Of a stretch of 15,837 nucleotides of DNA, positions 7,528-13,615 are shown piece by piece. The notes below the pieces were generated by a model. That model did not search any database, was not told the DNA's origin, and saw only the letters and a list, made by a program, of their open reading frames with translations. Each line of letters begins with the position of its first letter. The first letter of the stretch is position 1. Made by a program: the position numbers and the translations under genes. Origin of the DNA: Abiotrophia defectiva_A (GTDB taxonomy: Bacteria > Bacillota > Bacilli > Lactobacillales > Aerococcaceae); assembly GCA_963546405.1 (NCBI GenBank), contig CAUUNL010000038.1:1-15837 (forward strand). Reading direction: 5' to 3'.

Positions 7528-8087
7528 ACTGCTTGATAACAGAAACATTCTGGCTCGTGGTCATTGACCAGGCCAATGGCTTGGAGATAGGAATAGACCG
7601 TCACACTGCCTAGGAATTTAAAGCCCCGCTTCTTGAGGTCCTTGGTTATGCGGTCGCTCAAGTCGCTTCGGGTCAGCCGCTCCCCTGGGGGCGGAAAGAC
7701 CACCTGGCCCTCCGTAAAGTGCCAGATATAGGCATCGAAGCTGCCCCATTCCGCCTGGACCTTAAGAAAGGCCTGGGCGTTGGCAATGGTCGCTCGAATC
7801 TTGCCCCGATGGCGGATAATACTCGCATCCTGGGCTAGGCGTTCGACATCCTCTTCCTGATACTGGGCGATACGGCCATAGTCATAGCCTTCCAGGGCCC
7901 GGGCAAAGTTAGCCTCCTTGGATAGAACCAAGCGCCAGGACAAGCCCACATGGAAGGATTCCAGGACCAACCACTTAAAGAGGTCTAAATCCTGGTGCTG
8001 GGGCACACCCCAAACTTGGTCATGATAGGCCTGGTAATAATCCGGCATATTGGTGGCCCAGGCACAACGTTTTTTACTTGCGTCCAT
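7521..8087 (-). CDS. tag: DNA-3-methyladenine glycosylase I
   Basis: A 188-residue base-excision repair enzyme that removes 3-methyladenine from alkylated DNA. It aligns along its length with E. coli Tag (187 residues): CAW near the N-terminus, YHDQVWGVP at 21-29, LESFHVGLSW at 42-51 with E43 at the conserved acidic position, EEDVERLAQDASIIRHRGKI at 78-97, and LKKRGFKFLG followed by GLVNDH. The zinc ligands C8, H22, H177 and C181 are present with the same spacing as in E. coli. The frame opens at 8120, but ATG 8087 is preferred: AAGGA precedes it closely and the family begins there. This start overlaps the end of the upstream small gene by 14 nt, suggesting translational coupling. It is the last gene of the operon. 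Confidence 0.93.
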   Translation of the reverse strand: MDASKKRCAWATNMPDYYQAYHDQVWGVPQHQDLDLFKWLVLESFHVGLSWRLVLSKEANFARALEGYDYGRIAQYQEEDVERLAQDASIIRHRGKIRATIANAQAFLKVQAEWGSFDAYIWHFTEGQVVFPPPGERLTRSDLSDRITKDLKKRGFKFLGSVTVYSYLQAIGLVNDHEPECFCYQAVR

Positions 8088-8268
8088 GGTCCTTGCCTTT
8101 GGCTTGGTCATCCTGGTCATCTTCTAAGGCGCTTGGGTCAAAGGCAAATTGATCGGTAGGATCAACGAATTCCTTCTTTTCTTCATTTAGAACTAAGCCT
8201 AATTTGGCCATGGCAGCCTCTAAGTCTTTATCATTTTTCAATAAGAAATCTTCATCTTTTAATGCCAT
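8074..8268 (-). CDS. small acidic protein of unknown function (64 aa)
   Basis: I do not recognise this gene. The protein has 64 residues, is rich in Asp and Glu, and has no cysteine, signal peptide or membrane span. The N-terminal half (ALKDEDFLLKNDKDLEAAMA) looks helical, and the C-terminal third (from about residue 40) is polar and probably disordered, ending in a Lys/Arg-containing tail. It is likely real: a strong AGAGGAGG site lies 7 nt before ATG 8268, a TTG just before that ATG is an unlikely alternative start, it starts 16 nt after the rsmI stop, and it overlaps the tag start by 14 nt. Its composition recalls short lactobacillal proteins near rsmI, but I cannot name a family. Confidence 0.7.
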   Translation of the reverse strand: MALKDEDFLLKNDKDLEAAMAKLGLVLNEEKKEFVDPTDQFAFDPSALEDDQDDQAKGKDHGRK

Positions 8269-8284
8269 CAATCTTCCTCCTCTA

Positions 8285-9157
8285 TTAATCGGTCAGGTCG
8301 TGATAGGCCTGATAGACGCTTTGTTTTTTCAGTCCGTAAGTCTTGGCCACTTGTTTAATGGCTTGCTTGGAATTGAGGCCTTCTTGAGCCATGAGGTCTT
8401 GGACCAAGGCCTTAAGATCGGTCTCTGCGGTCAGCTCAGGGCCCGTCTCGACCTTGCCCCCGCCAGCTACCAAGAGGACACATTCGCCCTTGATTTCCTG
8501 GTCGGCTAGGCTCATCAGCACTTGATGGACATTGCCCCGAATATAGGTCTCATAACGCTTAGTTAACTCCCGCGCTATGACCACGGCTCGATCCGGTCCC
8601 AGTTCCTGGCGAATGGCCTGGAGAGCCTGCTTGATTCGGTGGGGCGACTCGTAGAAAATAGCCGTCGCCTCCTGGCCTGCCACTAGATCTAAGACAGCGA
8701 CCTGGCCTTTCTTATCCCGTGGGAAGAAGCCGTAATAGGTGAAGGTCTGGCAGGATAAGCCCGAAGCAATCAAGGCTGTCAGGGCCGCATTGGCGCCCGG
8801 CAGAGCTACCACTGCCAGTCCCTGGCTAAGGGCGGCATCCACCAAGGGATGACCCGGATCGTTAATCAGGGGCATGCCGGCATCTGACACCAAGGCCAAA
8901 TCCTGACCTTGCGCCAAACGTTCTAACAAGGGCTGGAGACGGTCAGCCTGGCTATGCTCATGGAAGCTCTGCATAGGCGTCTCAATCTCAAAATGGTTTA
9001 AGAGTTTAATGGTATTGCGGGTATCCTCCGCCAGAATCAAATCCGCTTCCTTGAGGTGTCGAATGGCCCGGAAGGTCATGTCTTCCAAGTTACCAATCGG
9101 CGTTGGCACCAAGTAGAGGGTGCCACCCGCCCGGGACTCAAAGCTCCGTTGTTCCAT
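8285..9157 (-). CDS. rsmI: 16S rRNA (cytidine(1402)-2'-O)-methyltransferase
   Basis: A 290-residue S-adenosylmethionine-dependent enzyme of the tetrapyrrole-methylase fold that 2'-O-methylates C1402 in the ribosomal decoding centre. Signature blocks are LYLVPTPIGNLEDMTFRAI (14-32), LAEDTRNT (42-49), SDAGMPLINDPG (91-102), LPGANA (119-124) and ESPHR (170-174). A short C-terminal helical region (about 245-290) is usual for the family. Start ATG 9157 has GGAGG seven nt upstream and lies within the end of the preceding GIY-YIG gene (20-nt overlap). The gene is yabC in Bacillus and occupies the same place in the cluster. Confidence 0.95.
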   Translation of the reverse strand: MEQRSFESRAGGTLYLVPTPIGNLEDMTFRAIRHLKEADLILAEDTRNTIKLLNHFEIETPMQSFHEHSQADRLQPLLERLAQGQDLALVSDAGMPLINDPGHPLVDAALSQGLAVVALPGANAALTALIASGLSCQTFTYYGFFPRDKKGQVAVLDLVAGQEATAIFYESPHRIKQALQAIRQELGPDRAVVIARELTKRYETYIRGNVHQVLMSLADQEIKGECVLLVAGGGKVETGPELTAETDLKALVQDLMAQEGLNSKQAIKQVAKTYGLKKQSVYQAYHDLTD

Positions 9158-9470
9158 CTTGCACCTCCAAAGGGATAATTAAGGGTTGGCTAGCCGATAA
9201 GGACGTCAAGCCATGGCGGAAGAGATAGTCTTCTTTCTGGGATCGGGTCAGTCGCTTAAAACGCGCCTCTGCCCGCATGGCCAGAGATCGGCTCGGCCGC
9301 TCTTCCGCATAGAGCAAGCGAACCGGCCGGCGCTTGGCTTGTTGGGTATACTTGGCGCCCTTGCCAGCATTATGACTGGCAGTCCGCGCCTCTAAGTCCA
9401 CCGTATAGCCGGTATAGAGAGTATGGTCTGCGCAGTAGAGCACATAGAAAAAATACTGTTTAGTCGCCAT
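9138..9470 (-). CDS. yazA: GIY-YIG nuclease superfamily protein
   Basis: A 110-residue protein with a single GIY-YIG domain: FYVLYC (8-13) and LYTGYT (18-23) carry the two tyrosine-glycine elements. R29, H33 and N34 follow, and E68 with ARFKRL (69-74) gives the later acidic and basic positions. The family (UPF0213, YhbQ/YazA) is related to structure-specific endonucleases such as the UvrC N-terminus, but its cellular role is not well established. It overlaps the upstream methyltransferase gene by 11 nt and rsmI by 20 nt, as in Bacillus where yazA lies between yabB and yabC. The C-terminal 20 residues beyond the domain look poorly conserved. Confidence 0.9.
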   Translation of the reverse strand: MATKQYFFYVLYCADHTLYTGYTVDLEARTASHNAGKGAKYTQQAKRRPVRLLYAEERPSRSLAMRAEARFKRLTRSQKEDYLFRHGLTSLSASQPLIIPLEVQDGTTEL

Positions 9471-10212
9471 AATAAATTGCCTTCATTTCTGGGGTGTATT
9501 GCTGATCCGACCCATAAATGACAATCGGCGGCTCCACCTTCAGACCTTGGCGCCCACCCGCATAAATGGCTTCAACCAGCACCACCTTGGCCACCTGGTC
9601 GGCCTTGCCATAGGCAAATTGCAGGCGATGAACACTAAAGCCCGCCCCTAGCAAGGTCTCCATCAAGTCATCTAGGCGATCTGGCCGATAGACACAGAAG
9701 AGCTTGCCCCGCGTCTTGAGCTGGCGCTTGGCCTGGGCCACCCATTGTTCCAAGGTCAGGTAGACCTCATGCCGGGCAATAGCATGGGAGGTCAGGCGGT
9801 GTTGGGTCTGTTTGTTAGTGACCGAGAAATAAGGGGGATTACAAGTGACAACGTCATAGAGGGGGCGCGCCGCCTCCATAGTTTTAACATCCCCTTGGCG
9901 AAAAGTCAGCCGGTCCGTCAGATTATTGAGCTGGCAAGAGCGCTGGGCCATATCCACTAGGGCCTCTTGCAGTTCAATCGCATCTATGTGACCGGCTGTT
10001 TTGGCACTGAGCAAGAAGGGGATAACCCCCGTCCCACTACAGAGATCCAGAATTCTGGCCGTCTGGCGCCGTGGTACCTTGGCAAAATGGGCCAAGAGGA
10101 TGGCATCGACTGAGAAGGCAAAGTAGTCTGGATTTTGTATAATCGATAAGTTCTCGCGGGCTAGATAGTCTAGGCGCTCGCCGGGCTTAAGTAAGTCAGT
10201 CGCGTCTGTCAT
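9460..10212 (-). CDS. trmN6: tRNA1(Val) (adenine(37)-N6)-methyltransferase-like protein
   Basis: A 250-residue class I methyltransferase. The SAM-binding motif I is ILDLCSGTGVIPFLLS (54-69), an acidic IELQ follows at 79-82, and the N6-adenine motif NPPYF is at 125-129. The N-terminal FSVDAILLAHF (33-43) is typical of the YabB/TrmN6 group, which methylates A37 of a valine tRNA in E. coli. The substrate in Firmicutes is assumed by homology. A good AGGAGG site overlaps the yabA stop, giving a 9-nt gap, so the two are probably co-translated. Position between yabA and yazA is the standard one. Confidence 0.9.
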   Translation of the reverse strand: MTDATDLLKPGERLDYLARENLSIIQNPDYFAFSVDAILLAHFAKVPRRQTARILDLCSGTGVIPFLLSAKTAGHIDAIELQEALVDMAQRSCQLNNLTDRLTFRQGDVKTMEAARPLYDVVTCNPPYFSVTNKQTQHRLTSHAIARHEVYLTLEQWVAQAKRQLKTRGKLFCVYRPDRLDDLMETLLGAGFSVHRLQFAYGKADQVAKVVLVEAIYAGGRQGLKVEPPIVIYGSDQQYTPEMKAIYYGD

Positions 10213-10221
10213 AAGCCCCTC

Positions 10222-10614
10222 CTAGTGGTTGTCTCGCTGGAAACTATCCAGGAGATTCTGACAGAAGATACACTCTTCGCCTGGATCGCGCTTCATACCA
10301 TAGAAGGTATGGCAGATGTGGATGCCTTCCTGGTAGAAGGTCTGCAGTCGCTCGCGCCCCGCCTGTTGCCGTTTGGCTGGCGCCACTTGACTGGTCTCCT
10401 CCTGATGCTTATCTTCTTGCTCTGGGGGTAGATCCGACAGGGGTGGACTGGCTTCGCTGACGACCGATGCCAACTGGGCATTGGCCATGCGAAGGCGGTT
10501 ATTTTCATGGGAAAGTTCTGTTACCTGGTGCTTGAGTTGCGCCATGGTATCACTTAATTGGCTAAACTGACTATCCATTAGGGCCAGAATCTGGGTCAAG
10601 TTTGACTCATCCAT
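10222..10614 (-). CDS. yabA: replication initiation control protein YabA
   Basis: A 130-residue negative regulator of DNA replication initiation that bridges DnaA and the DnaN clamp in Bacillus. The N-terminal part (about 1-50) is a heptad-rich coiled coil for oligomerisation, the middle (55-88) is a Pro/Glu/Gln-rich linker, and the C-terminus has the zinc-binding module with H99, C101, C115 and C118 (IHICHTFYG and EECIFC). A GTG two codons upstream (10620) is an alternative start. ATG 10614 is preferred because AAAGGA lies about 10 nt before it, whereas it lies only 4 nt before the GTG. It sits between holB and yabB as in Bacillus, except that ricT is missing between holB and yabA. Confidence 0.92.
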   Translation of the reverse strand: MDESNLTQILALMDSQFSQLSDTMAQLKHQVTELSHENNRLRMANAQLASVVSEASPPLSDLPPEQEDKHQEETSQVAPAKRQQAGRERLQTFYQEGIHICHTFYGMKRDPGEECIFCQNLLDSFQRDNH

Positions 10615-10658
10615 TAGCACAACATCCTTTCATTATCAATAAGAGTGAATTGGCTGGC

Positions 10659-11612
10659 TTAACGCCCCGCCTTAAATCGTAAGACGCACTGTTCTAAAGC
10701 CAACTGAGGGGATACATTAGCCAAAATCCGCTGCTTAGCTTCTAGCAAGAGCTGGTTGACCCGCAAGAGGTCAGCCTGGCTTGGTAGACCTTGTTTGGCC
10801 AAATCGGTCAAGAAATGCCCCTGGAAATCATAGGCTGCTGCCTTGGTTAGGAGCTGATGGGTCAGACGCAGGCAATAATCTGCCAGGTCCAAGCCACCCT
10901 GCTGAGTCAGGTCTCCTTTGAGACGGGTCTGCAGGGCCACAAAGGCCATAGGGTCGCCCATCACTAGTTGGCGATACCAACCGTTCCAGGTCTTGATAGC
11001 CTGCTCAAACTGGGTCGCCTCATAATCGCTGGTCCAGCGAGCCACGGTTTCCTCTCTGAAGCCTGCCAGAATCTGGGCGTGAACGGGCAAGACGCCGTGA
11101 GCCTCCCAGTCCGCTGCCTGGGCTTGGCGGTCGGGCGCCTCCAGATGCAAGACTTGAACCCGTGACAAAATAGTCGGCAGAAGCAAGTTAGCACTTGGAC
11201 TCCATAGGAAGAGATAGACATTGTCCACCGGCTCCTCCAAGACGGTCAAGAGGGCATTGGCCGAAGAGGCATTGAGGCGTTCAGCCTGCTCAATAATAGC
11301 AAACTTACCCCGCCCTTCTAGCGGGCTCTGTCCCAACCATTCCTTAAGCTCGCGGACCTGGTCGACCTTGAGGGTCTGGCCTTGAGCCTCTAAGTAATAG
11401 ATATCTGCGTACTGGTTATCGGCAATCCGTTGACGGATGGTCCTTGGGTCGCCAGCGCTATCCGCACAGAAATAGTCTTGGGCTAGGGCCGTCATGACAG
11501 AGCGCTTGCTAGTCATGTCCCCACCTGTCAGCAGGTAGGCATGGGCTAGGTGGCCTTCCTGGACCTGCTGGGCAAAATAAGCCTTGAGGGCTTCGACACT
11601 ATAGGTAGCCAT
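10659..11612 (-). CDS. holB: DNA polymerase III subunit delta'
   Basis: A 317-residue clamp-loader subunit that acts with DnaX and HolA to open the DnaN ring. The AAA+ fold is visible: a degenerate P-loop (LLTGGDMTSKR, 27-37), IIEQAERLN (106-114), ANALLTVLEEP (118-128) and LSRVQ at 149-153, the SRC-type motif with Val in place of Cys. Most family members have a four-cysteine zinc module after the P-loop helix; here only C49 is left in that segment, and the segment is shortened (about residues 47-72). The C-terminal collar domain (about 175-317) is intact. The ribosome site AGGCGG overlaps the darA stop, leaving a 12-nt gap. Confidence 0.93.
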   Translation of the reverse strand: MATYSVEALKAYFAQQVQEGHLAHAYLLTGGDMTSKRSVMTALAQDYFCADSAGDPRTIRQRIADNQYADIYYLEAQGQTLKVDQVRELKEWLGQSPLEGRGKFAIIEQAERLNASSANALLTVLEEPVDNVYLFLWSPSANLLLPTILSRVQVLHLEAPDRQAQAADWEAHGVLPVHAQILAGFREETVARWTSDYEATQFEQAIKTWNGWYRQLVMGDPMAFVALQTRLKGDLTQQGGLDLADYCLRLTHQLLTKAAAYDFQGHFLTDLAKQGLPSQADLLRVNQLLLEAKQRILANVSPQLALEQCVLRFKAGR

Positions 11613-11624
11613 ACCAGTCGCCGC

Positions 11625-11954
11625 CTAGAATTGGTGGAAGCTTTCGATTGGTAAGACGAAGACGGTCGCGCCCCCTACTTCAACTTTGATTGGCAGGTTG
11701 ACAGCTGAATCTAGGCCCATGTCCAAATGGAGCGGAGCGCTGACATATTGCTCACGCGCCTTAGAACATTGGTCAATAATCTTCAAGACTTCCTCAATCC
11801 GTTCTTCCTCAATCCCAATCATAAAGGTAGTGTTGCCGGCCCGTAAGAAACCACCGGTGGTAGATAACTTAGTGGCACGGACATTGGCATCATAGAAAGC
11901 GCGGCTCAATTCGTTTTGGTCTTGATCTTGAACAATAGCAATAATTAATTTCAT
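11625..11954 (-). CDS. darA: cyclic-di-AMP receptor, PII-like protein
   Basis: A 109-residue PII-like trimeric protein (DarA/PstA, formerly YaaQ/DUF970) that binds the second messenger cyclic-di-AMP; the downstream target is still unclear. It shows the family blocks MKLIIAIVQDQD, NVRATKLSTTGGFLRAGNTT beginning at residue 24, and the C-terminal VEVGGATVFVLPIESFHQF. Likely ligand-contact residues N24, R26, T28, F36 and L37 are present. Two ATGs are adjacent; the second (11954) is preferred because AAGGAG is 7 nt away and the family begins MKL. Its place between tmk and holB is standard, though yaaR, which often follows it, is absent. Confidence 0.95.
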   Translation of the reverse strand: MKLIIAIVQDQDQNELSRAFYDANVRATKLSTTGGFLRAGNTTFMIGIEEERIEEVLKIIDQCSKAREQYVSAPLHLDMGLDSAVNLPIKVEVGGATVFVLPIESFHQF

Positions 11955-11980
11955 CATGATACTCCTTCTCCTCTCTGTCT

Positions 11981-12613
11981 CTAGAGGGCATGTTGATGTA
12001 GAACGTCAATACAAGCAGCCACAACCTGGTCTAGTGGCGCCTGACCGTCAATAACCTTTATACGCTCTGGCGAGGCTTGGGCCAAATCTAGGAAGGCCTG
12101 GCGAACCCGGTTATGGAAGTCCAGGGATTCTTGGTCTAGGCGATCATACTGGCGCTGACCACGAGCCTGATGAATGCGGGCTAGGCCCACCTCAGCTGGC
12201 ACATCGATTAAGAGGGTCAGAGCCGGTAGTTGGTCTTCCACTGCAAACTGGTTAATGGACCAGATCAGATCCACCGGAATATCGCGAGCCATCCCTTGGT
12301 AAGCCAAGGACGAATCCACGAAGCGGTCGCAGAGGACGATTTTGCCTTGACGCAAGGCTGGTAGAATCACTTCGACCAAGTGTTGACGACGGGCTGCCGC
12401 AAACAAGAGGGCCTCTGTCCGCGGGTCCATGGCGGTGTGATCTACGTCTAGAATGACCCGTCTAATTTCTTCCGCGATGGGCACGCCCCCCGGCTCACGA
12501 GTGGTCAGGACTTGATGGCCCTGGCCCTCTAAATAGGCGGTCAACTCCGCAATCACACTGCTCTTGCCGGCCCCATCAGGACCTTCAAGGGTTATAAACT
12601 TTCCTGGAAACAT
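11981..12613 (-). CDS. tmk: thymidylate kinase
   Basis: A 210-residue kinase that converts dTMP to dTDP for DNA synthesis. Walker A GPDGAGKSS is at 11-19, the dTMP-binding TREPGG at 38-43, DRFVDSSLAYQG at 96-107, and the LID region around RGQRQYDRLD at 151-160. The Arg-bearing LID and the P-loop without Arg suggest the type II (E. coli-like) arrangement usual in Firmicutes. Length is normal. The start has GAGGAG eight nt upstream, and the gap to recR is 25 nt. Confidence 0.96.
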   Translation of the reverse strand: MFPGKFITLEGPDGAGKSSVIAELTAYLEGQGHQVLTTREPGGVPIAEEIRRVILDVDHTAMDPRTEALLFAAARRQHLVEVILPALRQGKIVLCDRFVDSSLAYQGMARDIPVDLIWSINQFAVEDQLPALTLLIDVPAEVGLARIHQARGQRQYDRLDQESLDFHNRVRQAFLDLAQASPERIKVIDGQAPLDQVVAACIDVLHQHAL

Positions 12614-12638
12614 GCCTTCTCCTCACTTTGTCTTTCCA

Positions 12639-13235
12639 CTATAATTCACGTCGCCCTTCAATGGCCCGGAAGAGGGTCATCTCATCGGCGTATTCAATGT
12701 CACTGCCTACCGCCAAACCGTGAGCTAGGCGAGTCACCTTAATACCAGCGGGCTTAAGCAAGCGGGCCAAGTACATGGCGGTCGCTTCCCCTTCAGCCGT
12801 GGCATTGGTGGCTACAATGACTTCTTCAATCTCCGTCTCCTGCAAACGACGCAGAAGCGAAGGAATATTCAAATCTTCTGGCCCCGTGCCTTCCATGGGT
12901 GATAAGACCCCATGAAGGACATGGTAGAGGCCATGATATTCATGCATTCGCTCCATGGACATGACATCCCGGGCATCTTCTACCACTAGGACCGTCTTGC
13001 TGTCACGACTTGGATCGGAACAGATGACGCAGAGCTCGCTGTCCGTGATATTGCCACAGGTTGGGCAGAAGCGCAAGTCGCGTTTGACTTGAATCAGGGC
13101 TTGGGCGAACTCGGTCACGTCGGATTCTTTCATGTCAAGGACATAGAAGGCCAACCGAGCCGCTGTCTTGGCTCCAATACCCGGTAATTTGGTAAAACTA
13201 TTGATTAACTTCGCGATGGGTGCAGGGTATTGCAC
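12639..13235 (-). CDS. recR: recombination mediator protein RecR
   Basis: A 198-residue ring-forming protein that, with RecO and RecF, loads RecA at gaps. Features in order: helix-hairpin-helix FTKLPGIGAKTAARLAFY (14-31), a four-cysteine zinc site C57, C60, C69, C72, the Toprim domain (about 80-170) with E86 and DARD (87-90), and the C-terminal Walker B-like segment AHGLAVGSDIEYADEMT (171-187). The start codon is GTG at 13235, preceded by AAAGGAGGT. A complete, normal-length family member, located as usual between ybaB and tmk; the small yaaL and bofA genes found downstream of it in Bacillus are not here. Confidence 0.97.
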   Translation of the reverse strand: MQYPAPIAKLINSFTKLPGIGAKTAARLAFYVLDMKESDVTEFAQALIQVKRDLRFCPTCGNITDSELCVICSDPSRDSKTVLVVEDARDVMSMERMHEYHGLYHVLHGVLSPMEGTGPEDLNIPSLLRRLQETEIEEVIVATNATAEGEATAMYLARLLKPAGIKVTRLAHGLAVGSDIEYADEMTLFRAIEGRREL

Positions 13236-13266
13236 TGGATGGCCACCTCCTTTGATGGTTTATAGG

Positions 13267-13590
13267 CTAGAAGGGTAGGTTCATGCCTTGAGTGTATTTA
13301 CCCAGGCGGGATTCCGTCGCTTGGTCCACTTGTTTCAAAGCATCGTTAACCGTTGCGATCACTAAATCTTGTAACATCTCGATATCATCTGGATCTACCA
13401 AGTCTGGCGCTAGGTCCAACTCTACCAATTCCTTCTTACCGTTGACTTTGACGGTCACTAACTGGTTAACATCTTGAGCTTGGAAGATAGTGGCTTCAAT
13501 GGCCGCTTGCTCCTTGGTCATTTCCTTTTGCATTTTTTGGATTTTTTGCATCATGCCTTGCATGTTGCCCATATTTCCCATTCCACGCAT
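13267..13590 (-). CDS. ybaB: YbaB/EbfC family nucleoid-associated protein
   Basis: A 107-residue dimeric DNA-binding protein encoded between dnaX and recR in most bacteria. The N-terminus is Met/Gly-rich (MRGMGNMGNMQGMMQKIQKM), followed by a helix and the conserved core ending in LVIATVNDALKQVDQ and the C-terminal GMNLPF. Its exact role is not settled; nucleoid organisation and support of recombination are proposed. The frame is open up to 13725, but that part overlaps dnaX; ATG 13590 with AAAGGAG 8 nt upstream is the true start, 25 nt after the dnaX stop. Confidence 0.95.
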   Translation of the reverse strand: MRGMGNMGNMQGMMQKIQKMQKEMTKEQAAIEATIFQAQDVNQLVTVKVNGKKELVELDLAPDLVDPDDIEMLQDLVIATVNDALKQVDQATESRLGKYTQGMNLPF

Positions 13591-13615
13591 CTTTATATCT
13601 CCTTTAATGCTTGCT

